A DNA stretch of 64,000 nucleotides from Dyadobacter chenhuakuii (GCF_023821985.2 NZ_CP098805.1:2480001-2544000), one strand, 5' to 3'. Counted from the first letter of the stretch, positions 34,943-44,406 are shown. Translations and numbers: made by a program. The notes: generated by a model from the sequence alone, not told the origin.

Positions 34943-37900
34943 AATAATGGAAGACAAAAACGGAATATTTGATAAGAACCTGCATTGGTATAAAGATGCC
35001 ATTATATATGAATTGCACATTAAAGCATTTAAAGACGGCAACTGCGACGGGATCGGAGATTTCAAGGGGCTTATGGAGCAACTTGACTATTTGCAGGACC
35101 TTGGCGTAACGGCCATCTGGTTATTGCCTTTTTATCCATCACCGCTCCGCGATGATGGTTACGATATCGCGGATTATTACTCGATCAACCCATCTTATGG
35201 CGATCTGACGGAGTTCCAGGATTTCCTGAAAGAAGCTCATCAGCGCGGCTTGAAGGTGATTACCGAGTTGGTTATCAACCACACTTCTGATCAGCATCCC
35301 TGGTTTCAGCGTGCAAGAAAAGCACCGAAGGGATCGCCGGAACGCGAGTTTTATGTCTGGACAGACGATCCGAAACAGTTTAAAGATGCCCGGATCATTT
35401 TCCAGGATTATGAAAAATCCAACTGGACGTGGGATAGCGAAGCAGAACAATATTACTGGCACCGCTTCTTCCATCACCAACCGGATTTGAACTACGACAG
35501 TCCTCTGGTACAGGAAGAAATCCTGAAAATACTGGAATTCTGGTGTGAGATGGGTGTGGACGGTTTCCGTCTGGATGCTGTTCCTTACCTGTTTGAACGG
35601 GATGGAACAAACTGTGAAAACCTTCCTGAAACGCATGAGTATCTTAAAAAACTGAGATCTTATGTAGACGAGCGCTATCCGGGCACATTGCTGTTGGCGG
35701 AAGCGAATATGTGGCCGGAAGATTCTGCTGCGTATTTCGGCGACGGTGATGAATGTCAGATGAACTATCATTTTCCAATTATGCCGCGCATGTTTATGTC
35801 GCTGCAAATGGAAGACCGCTATCCTATCACTGATATCTTTGACCAAACGCCTGAGATTCCTGAAAACTGCCAGTGGGGAATATTCCTGCGGAACCATGAC
35901 GAGCTGACGCTGGAAATGGTAACCGATGAGGAACGTGACTATATGTATAAAGTATATGTCAAAGATCCGAAGGCAAGAATCAACCTGGGAATCAGGCACA
36001 GACTTGCTCCTTTGATGGAGAACAGCCGGAAGAAGATTGAGCTGCTTAACTCGCTGCTTTTCACATTCCCCGGCACACCTATCATTTACTATGGTGATGA
36101 AATTGGTATGGGCGATAACTTCTATCTCGGCGACCGCGATGGAGTAAGAACGCCTATGCAATGGAACCCCGACCGTAATGCAGGCTTTTCGCAGGCCAAC
36201 CCGCAGCGGCTTTACTTACCATTGATCCTGGATCCGCAATATCATTATGAATCGGTGAATGTGGAGTTGCAGGAGCGTAATTCATCCTCATTATTGTGGT
36301 GGATGAAAAGGGCTATCGCTACCCGGAAGAAGTACGATGCATTCAGCCGCGGGGATATTAAGTTTCTCAATTCAGAGAACTCAAAAGTGCTGGCTTTCAC
36401 CAGAACTTTCAAAGACGAAACCATGCTGGTGATCGCGAACCTGTCGCGCTTCCCGCAACCCGTGGAGCTGGATCTGGACGCATATAAAGGTTTCCAGCCG
36501 GTGGAAATATACAGTAAGAACAAATTCCCTTCGGTTAAGGATAACACACCCTATTTCTTCACATTGGAGGCATATGCTTGTCAATCCTTTGTAATGCAAA
36601 AAACGCATCCGGAAATTGATCAGAACGAGGAGCTTCCGCTGCTTGAACTGAAAGACTGGAGCGATTTGCTTAAACCGGAGGTTCTTGAAAAGCTGGAAAA
36701 CAAATTCCTGCCTTCCTACCTGATGAAAATGAGGTGGTTTGGCGGAAAAGGAAAAGGCTTGGACAGCATTAAGGTGGTTTCGCAGGCTACAATCCCGTTG
36801 GGACAAAACCCGCCGGCTTACATCCTGTTGCTTGAAATGGCTTATCAAAATGATCTGCCTGAAATGTATCAGCTTCCTGTGGCATATGGCAAAGAGCAAT
36901 TCTCAAACCGTGTGAAGGAAGACTGTCCGCAAGCTGTAATCGCCAGGATCAAGATCGGTGGCGAGGAGGAAGGCGTGTTGTTCGACGCCATTTACGGACT
37001 GGAAATGCAGCAGGCCCTGCTTGTTAATATGGGTGAAAATGTAAAGCTGAAAGCCAAAAACAGTGAGATCCATTTCACAGGAAATGCAGATCTGGCTGCG
37101 CACATTAAGGAAAATGACAAGTTCAAACCACGTGTGCTTTCAGGAGAGCAGAGCAATACTTCCATCACCTTCGACGGCAAGTATTTCTTCAAACTGTACA
37201 GAAAAGTGGACCGGGCGATCAATCCCGATATGGAAATCACGCATTTCCTTACGCATGAGGCGCAGTTCAAAAATATCCCGGCTTTTGTGGGCGCGGTGGA
37301 GTGGAAACATAAGAACGACAGCATGGTGCTGGGTATGATGCAGGAAATGGTTGTCAACAGCACCGACGCCTGGGCCAACATGCTGGACAGACTGGATAGC
37401 TTCAACGAAAAAATCCTTTCGACCAGCGAAATACAGCTGCCTACCGAACTTGTGGGCACATTGACAAACCCGGTAGGTTACGAGGACATTCCGGAGGCAT
37501 TGAAGGACTTGCTGGATGTTCCCGTAGCGGAACAGGTTGCATTACTTGGAACCAGAACAGCTGAAATGCACCTGGCGCTGGCATCAGGCAAAAACAATCC
37601 GGATTTCAAACCAGAAGAATTTTCGCTGCATTACCAGCGCTCGGTTTATTCGTCGCTGCAATCACTTGTCCGCGTTGCATTCCAGAGTCTTAACCGCAAC
37701 ACCAAGAAACTTACGCCGGAAGCACAGCAGGAAGCTGCGGACGTATTACAAATGAAAGACGAAATCCTGACGGAACTGAAAAAAGTATATAGCCGCAAAA
37801 TTGACACGGACAAGATCCGGATCCACGGCGATTATCACTTAGGCCAGGTCTTATTCACAGGAAAAGAGTTCATTATTCTTGACTTTGAGGGCGAACCAGC

Positions 37901-38288
37901 GCGCAGTTACAGTGAAAGAAGGCTGAAACGCTCCGCATTGAGAGACGTTGCGGGCATGTTGCGTTCGTTCCATTATGCGGCTTATGGCAGTTTGCATCTC
38001 GACAATCAGGTACGTAAGGAAGACATTACGAAACTGCTGCCTTTTGTGGAACAATGGTATCATTACATGAGTGGATTTTTCATGAAAGCATATCTGGAAA
38101 CGGTCAAGGACAGCCCGATCATCCCGCAGAAAAAGGAGGACCTGGAAGTGCTGTTGCAGACATTTTTGCTGCAGAAGGCCATTTATGAACTGAATTATGA
38201 GGTCAATAACAGGCCTACATGGGTGATGGTGCCGTTAAGTGGCATAAAGTCACTCATGCACAAATCCGAACCTCAGGTAACAGCTTAA
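34935..38288 (+). CDS. Trehalose synthase (TreS) fused to maltokinase (Mak/Pep2)
   Basis: About 1117 residues. The N-terminal GH13 TreS (about 10-560) has Asp214 in DGFRLDAVPY, Glu256 in LLAEANMWPED and Asp322 in RNHDELTLEM. It interconverts trehalose and maltose. The C-terminal maltokinase (about 620-1110) has HGDYHLGQ with Asp966 and the metal motif LDFEGEP, and phosphorylates maltose to maltose-1-phosphate. Starts at 34935 (overlapping the glgE stop by 8 bases) and 34947 are both possible; a frame from 34896 is less likely. The fusion channels trehalose carbon to GlgE. Confidence 0.94.
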   Translation: MDKIMEDKNGIFDKNLHWYKDAIIYELHIKAFKDGNCDGIGDFKGLMEQLDYLQDLGVTAIWLLPFYPSPLRDDGYDIADYYSINPSYGDLTEFQDFLKEAHQRGLKVITELVINHTSDQHPWFQRARKAPKGSPEREFYVWTDDPKQFKDARIIFQDYEKSNWTWDSEAEQYYWHRFFHHQPDLNYDSPLVQEEILKILEFWCEMGVDGFRLDAVPYLFERDGTNCENLPETHEYLKKLRSYVDERYPGTLLLAEANMWPEDSAAYFGDGDECQMNYHFPIMPRMFMSLQMEDRYPITDIFDQTPEIPENCQWGIFLRNHDELTLEMVTDEERDYMYKVYVKDPKARINLGIRHRLAPLMENSRKKIELLNSLLFTFPGTPIIYYGDEIGMGDNFYLGDRDGVRTPMQWNPDRNAGFSQANPQRLYLPLILDPQYHYESVNVELQERNSSSLLWWMKRAIATRKKYDAFSRGDIKFLNSENSKVLAFTRTFKDETMLVIANLSRFPQPVELDLDAYKGFQPVEIYSKNKFPSVKDNTPYFFTLEAYACQSFVMQKTHPEIDQNEELPLLELKDWSDLLKPEVLEKLENKFLPSYLMKMRWFGGKGKGLDSIKVVSQATIPLGQNPPAYILLLEMAYQNDLPEMYQLPVAYGKEQFSNRVKEDCPQAVIARIKIGGEEEGVLFDAIYGLEMQQALLVNMGENVKLKAKNSEIHFTGNADLAAHIKENDKFKPRVLSGEQSNTSITFDGKYFFKLYRKVDRAINPDMEITHFLTHEAQFKNIPAFVGAVEWKHKNDSMVLGMMQEMVVNSTDAWANMLDRLDSFNEKILSTSEIQLPTELVGTLTNPVGYEDIPEALKDLLDVPVAEQVALLGTRTAEMHLALASGKNNPDFKPEEFSLHYQRSVYSSLQSLVRVAFQSLNRNTKKLTPEAQQEAADVLQMKDEILTELKKVYSRKIDTDKIRIHGDYHLGQVLFTGKEFIILDFEGEPARSYSERRLKRSALRDVAGMLRSFHYAAYGSLHLDNQVRKEDITKLLPFVEQWYHYMSGFFMKAYLETVKDSPIIPQKKEDLEVLLQTFLLQKAIYELNYEVNNRPTWVMVPLSGIKSLMHKSEPQVTA

Positions 38289-38298
38289 AATTTTGACC

Positions 38299-40230
38299 AT
38301 GACAGATCAGCGCAGCGATGCATTGCCGATGCTTTCCGGATTTGACATTGACTTGTTCAAGTCCGGAACACATTATCATATTTATAATAAACTTGGCTCC
38401 CACATTATCGAACGGGACGGGGTCAAGGGGACGCATTTTGCCGTTTGGGCACCTAATGCGCAGCAGGTTTCAGTGGTTGGAAATTTCAATGGCTGGAACA
38501 GGGAATCACATCCCTTAAATGGCAGAACGGACGGTTCCGGCATTTGGGAGGGCTTTTTGCCGGGAATTGGCCGCGGAGAATATTACAAATATTTTATCCG
38601 CTCCAATAATGGTTACGAAGTAGAAAAAGGAGACCCTTACGCATTTCACTGGGAGACACCACCTCACACTGCAACCGTGGTATGGAACCTTGATTACCAA
38701 TGGAATGATGCGCAATGGCTGGAAAAACGCCGTAGCGCACCTCCGCTCAGCAAACCTATTTCCGTTTACGAAATGCATATTGGCTCCTGGCGGAGGGTAG
38801 ATGAAGAAGAGGGCCGTTTCTTAACCTACCGCGAGCTGGCCGCAGAGTTACCGGAATATTGCAATTACATGAATTTCACACACGTGGAATTTATGCCGGT
38901 GATGGAACACCCGTTTTACGGATCGTGGGGTTACCAGCTCACTGGCTACTTCGCTCCCAGCAGTCGTTTTGGAACACCTCAGGATTTCATGTTCCTTGTT
39001 GACTCGCTGCACCAGGCTGGCATCGGCGTGATCCTGGACTGGGTGCCTTCCCACTTCCCGACCGACGAGCACGGGCTGGGCTATTTTGACGGAACGCATC
39101 TTTACGAGCATGCCGATCCTAAAAAGGGCTTTCATCCGGACTGGAAGAGTTTCATCTTCAACTACGGCCGGAATGAAGTGAAGGCATTCCTGATTTCAAA
39201 TGCTATTTACTGGCTGGACAAATTCCACATCGATGCCTTACGGGTTGATGCCGTTGCATCTATGCTTTACCTGGATTATTCCAGAAATGAAGGGGAATGG
39301 ATCCCTAACCAGTATGGCGGACGCGAGAACCTGGAAGCGCTGGATTTTTTAAGGGAATTCAACAATGCGGTGCATACCAATTTCCCCGATGTTCTCACCA
39401 TTGCCGAAGAATCCACCGCCTGGCCGGGCGTTACCAGCCCCACAAACAATGGCGGCCTGGGCTTTGACATGAAGTGGATGATGGGCTGGATGCACGATAC
39501 ATTGTCGTATTTCCAACTGGACCCGGTTTACCGCTCCCATCATCAGGGACAGCTTGCATTCAGCATTCATTATGCGTTTTCTGAGAAATTTACTTTGCCG
39601 CTTTCACACGATGAGGTGGTTTATGGTAAAAATTCGATGATCAATAAAATGCCTGGCGACCATTGGCAGCAGTTTGCCAACCTGCGTTTGCTTTATGGCT
39701 ACATGTTCGGTCATCCGGGTGCAAAGCTGCTTTTCATGGGCGCGGATTTTGCACAACGGCACGAATGGCGCCACGATTTCAGCCTGGATTGGAACGAAAA
39801 CAACAATCCGTCCCATACAGGCATCCAGCTCTTGCTAAAAGATCTCAATGGTTTCTATAAATCGCAACCCGCTCTTTACGAAAATAATTTTTCACAAGAG
39901 GGTTTCGAGTGGATCGATAACCAGGATGGTGTAAACAGCATCATGAGCTGGATCCGGAAAGGAAAAAATGAAGAGGACGATCTGATTTTTGTCGGAAACT
40001 TCACGCCGATTGTTAAGAGCAATTACCGGATTGGAGTTTCGAAGCCTGGATACTATCAGGAAATCTTTAATACGGATGATCTGAAATATGGCGGATCTGA
40101 TGTGGTTAAGCGGGAAGAACAGGAAAGTTATCCTGTTCCGAAACACGGAAGAATTCACTCACTAGCGCTCGTTTTACCTCCCCTGGGCATTGTTGTATTA
40201 AAATATGTGCGGGGTTTTGACTGGTTGTAA
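38299..40230 (+). CDS. glgB: 1,4-alpha-glucan branching enzyme GlgB
   Basis: About 643 residues. A CBM48 N-terminal module (FAVWAPNAQQVSVVGNFNGW, about 45-65) precedes a GH13 barrel with Asp317 in LRVDAVAS, Glu370 in IAEESTAWPG and Asp438 in LSHDEVVYGK, followed by a C-terminal beta domain. It makes alpha-1,6 branches in the glucan built by GlgE. The ATG at 38299 is preferred to a TTG six bases earlier. It follows the TreS-Mak gene by 10 bases, in the same operon. Confidence 0.95.
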   Translation: MTDQRSDALPMLSGFDIDLFKSGTHYHIYNKLGSHIIERDGVKGTHFAVWAPNAQQVSVVGNFNGWNRESHPLNGRTDGSGIWEGFLPGIGRGEYYKYFIRSNNGYEVEKGDPYAFHWETPPHTATVVWNLDYQWNDAQWLEKRRSAPPLSKPISVYEMHIGSWRRVDEEEGRFLTYRELAAELPEYCNYMNFTHVEFMPVMEHPFYGSWGYQLTGYFAPSSRFGTPQDFMFLVDSLHQAGIGVILDWVPSHFPTDEHGLGYFDGTHLYEHADPKKGFHPDWKSFIFNYGRNEVKAFLISNAIYWLDKFHIDALRVDAVASMLYLDYSRNEGEWIPNQYGGRENLEALDFLREFNNAVHTNFPDVLTIAEESTAWPGVTSPTNNGGLGFDMKWMMGWMHDTLSYFQLDPVYRSHHQGQLAFSIHYAFSEKFTLPLSHDEVVYGKNSMINKMPGDHWQQFANLRLLYGYMFGHPGAKLLFMGADFAQRHEWRHDFSLDWNENNNPSHTGIQLLLKDLNGFYKSQPALYENNFSQEGFEWIDNQDGVNSIMSWIRKGKNEEDDLIFVGNFTPIVKSNYRIGVSKPGYYQEIFNTDDLKYGGSDVVKREEQESYPVPKHGRIHSLALVLPPLGIVVLKYVRGFDWL

Positions 40231-40260
40231 TTTAATCTTCATCAATAAACTACTTTAATT

Positions 40261-41058
40261 ATGTCATCTAATGGAAAATATGCGCTAATCACAGGCGCAA
40301 CAAGCGGCATAGGCTACGAGCTGGCCCTGCTGTTTGCAAAAGACCAGTATAACCTGGTGATCGTATCGCGCGACGAGCAGCAGCTGGAAGTGAAGGCGCA
40401 GGAGTTCAGGCAGCACGGTGTGGAAGTGATCACAATTGCGAAGGACTTTTTCAACCGGGAGGAAACCTTGTCAGTCTATGACGAAGTGAAAAGCAAAGGG
40501 ATTACCATTGATGTGCTGGTGAATGATGCCGGCCAGGGCGTTTACGGATTATTCCAGGATAATGAGCTGAACCGCGAACTGGACATTATTGAGCTGAACA
40601 TTTCAGCTGTAGTGATCCTTACCAAGCTTTTCCTGAAAGATATGCTGGCAGCGAATTCCGGCAAAATCCTTAACCTGGCCTCTATTGCCAGTAAAACCCC
40701 GGGCCCATGGCAAGCGGTTTATCACGGGACAAAAGCATTTGTGTTGTCGTTCAGCCAGGGGCTGCGTGAAGAATTGAGCGAGACGGATATAACCGTAACC
40801 GCATTGTTACCAGGCGTTACCGACACCGATTTCTTTAACAAAGCAGATATGAACAGCAGCAAAGCTGTGCAGGACGAAGATTCCAAAGCTGATCCTGCGG
40901 GCGTGGCCAAAGATGGTTACGACGCATTGATGTCGGGCAAGGATAAGGTGATATCCGGGCTTAAAAATAAGTTACAAATGGGTATGAGCAATGTGACGCC
41001 CGACAGCATGGTCGCGCATAACATGAACGAAATGCAAAAGCCTGTTACTGAGGATTAA
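40261..41058 (+). CDS. Short-chain dehydrogenase/reductase
   Basis: 265 residues of classical SDR: the cofactor-binding motif TGATSGIG (residues 12-19), VNDAGQG near 90, catalytic Ser in LNLASIASK and YxxxK in YHGTKAF. The Arg/Asp pattern after strand 2 (VSRDEQQ) suggests NADP(H), by analogy. The substrate is unknown. It is 30 bases after glgB, so it may be transcribed with the glucan operon, and ends just before a strong terminator. Confidence 0.88.
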   Translation: MSSNGKYALITGATSGIGYELALLFAKDQYNLVIVSRDEQQLEVKAQEFRQHGVEVITIAKDFFNREETLSVYDEVKSKGITIDVLVNDAGQGVYGLFQDNELNRELDIIELNISAVVILTKLFLKDMLAANSGKILNLASIASKTPGPWQAVYHGTKAFVLSFSQGLREELSETDITVTALLPGVTDTDFFNKADMNSSKAVQDEDSKADPAGVAKDGYDALMSGKDKVISGLKNKLQMGMSNVTPDSMVAHNMNEMQKPVTED

Positions 41059-41079
41059 TTTCCAATATTTCGACGTTAC

Positions 41080-41112
41080 GGCCATATCATCGCAGGGTGA
41101 TATGGCCTTTTT
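41080..41112 (+). terminator. Intrinsic terminator after the glucan/SDR operon
   Basis: A 10-base perfect stem GGCCATATCA/TGATATGGCC (41080-41089 with 41098-41107), an 8-base loop and a following run of five T residues. It lies 21 bases after the SDR stop and closes the plus-strand operon. Confidence 0.85.
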
Positions 41113-41310
41113 GCGTTTAGCCTTTAAATAAATCTCACCGGCCTTTTACTGGTTGAAAAAGCACATTCTTCTTCTTTTCTTTTAATTATACTTCCGGTTA
41201 AAAACAGATCAGCGTTTCCATGATAATCACCCGGCCTCACCGGGTAATGCCTGGCCAAGCGTCGATCAGTTTATGTGTCCCACGTCACCTTTTACAACAT
41301 TAAAGACATT

Positions 41311-42066
41311 ATGATAAACGCGCTGATTATCGATGATGAAATTAAAGCCCGTCACATTCTTGCCAATTATCTGGAAACAATGATCCCGGAGGAAATGACC
41401 ATCAGGCAGGCACGATCGGTGGATCAAGCATTGGAAGTGATGAAAACATTCAAGCCCGGACTCATATTCCTGGATGTGGAGATGCCGGGAAAGTTTGGTT
41501 TTGAATTGCTGGCCGGCCGAAAGAATCCTGACTTCGATATCATTTTTATAACCGCATTCAATAAATACGCCATTCAGGCAATCCGGTTCAGTGCGCTGGA
41601 TTACTTACTAAAACCCATTTGTGTGGAAGAATTGAGATCTGCCATTGAACGGCATATCGAAAAAGTGAAGGAGAAGAATGCCCGCCCGAGTCAGGTGCTT
41701 CTGGACAACCTGATGGACAACATTAAGAAGAAGGAAATTAAAGATTTTCGTCTGGCCGTCCCTTCCAGCGAAGGCGTTTTCTTCTTTATGCTGGACGAAA
41801 TCCTGAGGCTCGAAGCAGACAAAAATTACACATCCATACATTTGGTTGGTAAAAGACCGTTCGTTTCCAGCAAAACGTTAAAGCACTTTGACGAAATGCT
41901 GGCCGACTTTAATTTCATCCGCACGCACAAATCACACCTCGTTAACTCCCGGTACATTAAGCAAGTGTCGCACAACAGTCAGTATGTGCTCCTTTCCGAC
42001 GGATCGCAGGTGGAAGTATCCAGAAGAAAAAAGGAAGAAGTCCAACAGCAGCTGAACCTGCGCTAA
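41311..42066 (+). CDS. LytTR-family response regulator
   Basis: 251 residues. The N-terminal receiver has LIIDDE, Asp55 in LIFLDVEMPG, Thr/Ala in FITAF and Lys in YLLKPI. The C-terminal LytTR DNA-binding domain spans about residues 150-250 (ILRLEADKNYTSIHL; FIRTHKSHLVN; LSDGSQVEVSRRKKEE). The ATG at 41311 is chosen; an upstream GTG at 41275 adds 12 residues without similarity to a receiver. No LytS-type kinase is adjacent. It is separated from the SDR gene by a terminator, so it is its own unit. Confidence 0.92.
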   Translation: MINALIIDDEIKARHILANYLETMIPEEMTIRQARSVDQALEVMKTFKPGLIFLDVEMPGKFGFELLAGRKNPDFDIIFITAFNKYAIQAIRFSALDYLLKPICVEELRSAIERHIEKVKEKNARPSQVLLDNLMDNIKKKEIKDFRLAVPSSEGVFFFMLDEILRLEADKNYTSIHLVGKRPFVSSKTLKHFDEMLADFNFIRTHKSHLVNSRYIKQVSHNSQYVLLSDGSQVEVSRRKKEEVQQQLNLR

Positions 42067-42067
42067 G

Positions 42068-42454
42068 TTATCGGACCATTTGATCAAACAATTTACCCAA
42101 ACTCACTTCCGGTTCCTGGCAAAAGCCCGGATGCACTTTTGATGATTGTACAACAGTGCTTCGCGTGGCGGTAAGCCAGCGGAAACGCGATGCAGGCGGC
42201 AGCGCAGCAATGGTGCCGCCTTCTTTTTTGCCCAAACAAATCAACTTCAATGCATTCAGGTAAGCACTTACCTCATCGAGATCCAGGCTTTCGGAAAGCA
42301 CGCGCAACTTGGCAGCATTCAGCTCAATGGTGCATTCCAGAAAACGCTTTGACGGACAAAATAAAATAACACCCACATTCACAAATTCTTCGCGCTCGAC
42401 CCTGGGCACGACGCGAATTACGGCGTACTCAAATAAGTGCTGCTCTTGCATCAT
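42068..42454 (-). CDS. DUF3037 domain-containing protein
   Basis: About 128 residues matching DUF3037: the N-terminal strand FEYAVIRVVPRVEREEFVNVGVILF and later Arg/Trp-containing region (SRFRWLTATRST). It is soluble with no signal peptide. The start is Met at 42454 or 42451, both within the end of the HipA-like kinase gene, giving an overlap of 23-26 bases, so the two are translated in concert. DUF3037 genes commonly sit next to this kinase type; no function is established to my knowledge. Confidence 0.82.
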   Translation of the reverse strand: MMQEQHLFEYAVIRVVPRVEREEFVNVGVILFCPSKRFLECTIELNAAKLRVLSESLDLDEVSAYLNALKLICLGKKEGGTIAALPPASRFRWLTATRSTVVQSSKVHPGFCQEPEVSLGKLFDQMVR

Positions 42455-43226
42455 TAGCTCCTTTAACAAATACATCCGACACGGAGAGCCGCGACGCTAA
42501 AAATTTCACATAAGCCTGCCGATGTTCTTCGTCAGTTTCAAAAGGCGCATCGCGCAGCAGCCAGTCATCCGGGATCAGCGATACAACGGCCTCAATTTTC
42601 TCAACATCTAAAATGGACTTGAATTCGGCATCAACAGACTCGATATCAGCAGCGTAACGAAGCAGCACATGATCTTTTACTTGTGCAAACGGCCGCTTAG
42701 CCTGCTCTTCCCAATTATCCCACGAATGATGAAAATACAATGCTGCGCCATGGTCTATAAGCCATAACTCTTTGTGCCACATGAGCATATTGGTGTTCCT
42801 GGCCGTGCGGTCTACATTGGTAATGAGGCTGTCGAGCCATACGATTGCGGATGCAAGCCGTGACTCCACGTCGGTTACCACGGGATCAAAAGTAATGGCG
42901 CCGGATAAATAATGGATGGCCAGATTCAACCCCGTGCTGGCGCGAAGCAGATCCTGAATTTCTTCGTCGGGCTCTGTCCTTCCGAACGCCTCGTCGAGAT
43001 TGGCAAAAACGATTTCAGGAACTTTCAAACCCAGCAATCGCGCAATTTCCCCTCCTATCAGCTCTGCAATCAGCGCTTTTGTTCCTTGCCCGGCCCCGCG
43101 GAATTTCAGGACATATAAAAAATCGTCGTCGGCCTCGGCAATAGCAGGCAGCGATCCGCCTTCCCGCAGCGGGGTAACATATCGGGTAACATTTACAGTT
43201 CTGGGTTGAAGTTGTTGACCATTCAT
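42429..43226 (-). CDS. HipA-like kinase family protein
   Basis: 265 residues. This is a small kinase-fold protein of the HipA/PI3K-like group. It has an ATP-site strand and Lys region (YVLKFRGAGQGTKAL), a catalytic loop with Asp139 in TNVDRTARNTN, and a metal-binding Asp158 in LIDHGAALY. All expected catalytic residues are present, so activity is plausible. Unlike full HipA it lacks the N-terminal subdomain and no HipB-type repressor is adjacent; instead the DUF3037 gene overlaps its end. Substrate and role are unknown. A toxin role should not be assumed. Confidence 0.78.
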   Translation of the reverse strand: MNGQQLQPRTVNVTRYVTPLREGGSLPAIAEADDDFLYVLKFRGAGQGTKALIAELIGGEIARLLGLKVPEIVFANLDEAFGRTEPDEEIQDLLRASTGLNLAIHYLSGAITFDPVVTDVESRLASAIVWLDSLITNVDRTARNTNMLMWHKELWLIDHGAALYFHHSWDNWEEQAKRPFAQVKDHVLLRYAADIESVDAEFKSILDVEKIEAVVSLIPDDWLLRDAPFETDEEHRQAYVKFLASRLSVSDVFVKGANDARAALI

Positions 43227-43400
43227 TACATTATACTAACGGTTCAAAGCTGTCAATATAGAGATTTTTCATTAAACAAGTCCATTTCAGCCATCACCTG
43301 CGCCATCAGAAGGAGGCTTTACTCACATCCGCTCAGGTTGGAACGGTATTTGATACTTACCTTAATATTAAAAAAACTGGCAACCCAAACGACCAAGCGC

Positions 43401-43775
43401 ATGAGACGGTTAAAAATATTAATGATTTTGATGGTGTTAACTGCACCAACGATTGCTTTTTCACAATCGCGGGATAACAAAACGGAGTCAAAACGCTCTG
43501 AGCGAACATTCCAGAAAAAATCTTCGAGGCTGAGCTCTTCGACAGACACATCCGATGTCTCCGCAATCGTCAAGGATTCGTCCAACGCCGAGAGCGGGCC
43601 TATCCTTAATGACAACGGAACCGTGAGCACAAACGGGACGATCAACGGGAGAAGCAGCACCGGTCGCCCCGATGCCGACACCACGACATCTTATTCAGTA
43701 AAACGCAATAAGAAAACGATCCGAAGCGGTGGCGCCGCAATGCCCGACACGACCAAGAGAAGAAGCAGACCTTAA
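43401..43775 (+). CDS. Small secreted Ser/Thr/Lys-rich protein of unknown function
   Basis: 124 residues starting at ATG 43401 with a clear signal peptide (MRRLKILMILMVLTAPTIAFSQ) that sets the start; a longer frame from 43206 overlaps the kinase gene and is rejected. The mature part has no Cys and is low in hydrophobic residues. It is rich in Ser, Thr, Asn, Asp, Lys and Arg (for example NGTVSTNGTINGRSSTG), so it is probably disordered. It has its own terminator. No family is recognised. Confidence 0.65.
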   Translation: MRRLKILMILMVLTAPTIAFSQSRDNKTESKRSERTFQKKSSRLSSSTDTSDVSAIVKDSSNAESGPILNDNGTVSTNGTINGRSSTGRPDADTTTSYSVKRNKKTIRSGGAAMPDTTKRRSRP

Positions 43776-43787
43776 AAAAGTTGACCA

Positions 43788-43818
43788 TAACCCCGATCCA
43801 GCGTCGGGGTTATTTTTT
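43788..43818 (+). terminator. Intrinsic terminator after the small secreted protein gene
   Basis: A 9-base perfect stem TAACCCCGA/TCGGGGTTA (43788-43796 with 43804-43812), 7-base loop and six T residues, 12 bases after the stop. On the other strand a T run appears a little further away, so it may also serve the DUF1801 gene. Confidence 0.88.
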
Positions 43819-43849
43819 GCCTTCGTATCAAGAAACCGCAAAAACATTG

Positions 43850-44251
43850 CTAGCCGACAAGCTTCGTATAGGTTTTCAAAATTTCCTCCAAATCACCTTT
43901 TTTAGCCTCCACATCGGCCATATCAGTAAAGTACATCATTCTCCGGTCTTTGTAATCCCCTTCCAAAAGTGCTGACTTAATTTGTACAATGGCAATGTGA
44001 TGAAAGATCAAATGGACTTTTGTTTGCAGTCTATGGTTAAATGTAAGCAGATCGGCCGATGTATAATAGCTGGGCGCATTCCATTTAATCCTTTCTTTGA
44101 TTTCAGGATCAGCGTTTTTTATAATGTTGCGGACCACTTCGATTTCCGCTTTCAACGGATGCTCCAACTGCTCCATATACGCCTCCACCTGTGCCGCGTC
44201 GCTTAATTTTACAGGCTTCGCTTTTGGTTCTTGATCTGTTTTTTTGGCCAT
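43850..44251 (-). CDS. DUF1801 domain-containing protein
   Basis: 133 residues of the DUF1801/YdhG-like fold: LKAEIEVVRNIIKNADPEIKERIKWNAPSYY contains the typical IKWNxPxY region, and the C-terminus has RRMMYFTD and LEEILKTY. The N-terminal 15 residues are Lys-rich. It is soluble; the function of the family is not known to me. It is transcribed away from the LysR gene across a 155-base gap. Confidence 0.85.
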   Translation of the reverse strand: MAKKTDQEPKAKPVKLSDAAQVEAYMEQLEHPLKAEIEVVRNIIKNADPEIKERIKWNAPSYYTSADLLTFNHRLQTKVHLIFHHIAIVQIKSALLEGDYKDRRMMYFTDMADVEAKKGDLEEILKTYTKLVG

Positions 44252-44344
44252 GGTCGCAGGTTAGATTAAGGTTACTGCAATTACGGCAATTGCTTATTTT
44301 TTGCAATGCTTTATCCAAACAATCAACACCTTCCAGTGCGGCAC

Positions 44345-44362
44345 ATGCCTCGAATGAGGCAT
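44345..44362. promoter_or_regulatory. Possible operator: inverted repeat upstream of the LysR gene
   Basis: A 7-base inverted repeat ATGCCTC-gaat-GAGGCAT ends 44 bases before the LysR ATG. LysR regulators commonly bind dyad sites beside their own gene, so autoregulation is possible. The gap also faces the DUF1801 gene. Confidence 0.45.
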
Positions 44363-44406
44363 CTTTGCTGTCTTTGAATTTGTAATTTTAACAGCGACCT
44401 TGCAGC

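Noticed and set aside
42429..43226. Classical HipBA toxin-antitoxin locus
   Set aside because: No HipB-like DNA-binding gene is adjacent, and the kinase lacks the HipA N-terminal subdomain.
43206..43400. N-terminal extension of the small secreted protein
   Set aside because: It overlaps the divergent kinase gene start and would hide the signal peptide that begins at 43401.
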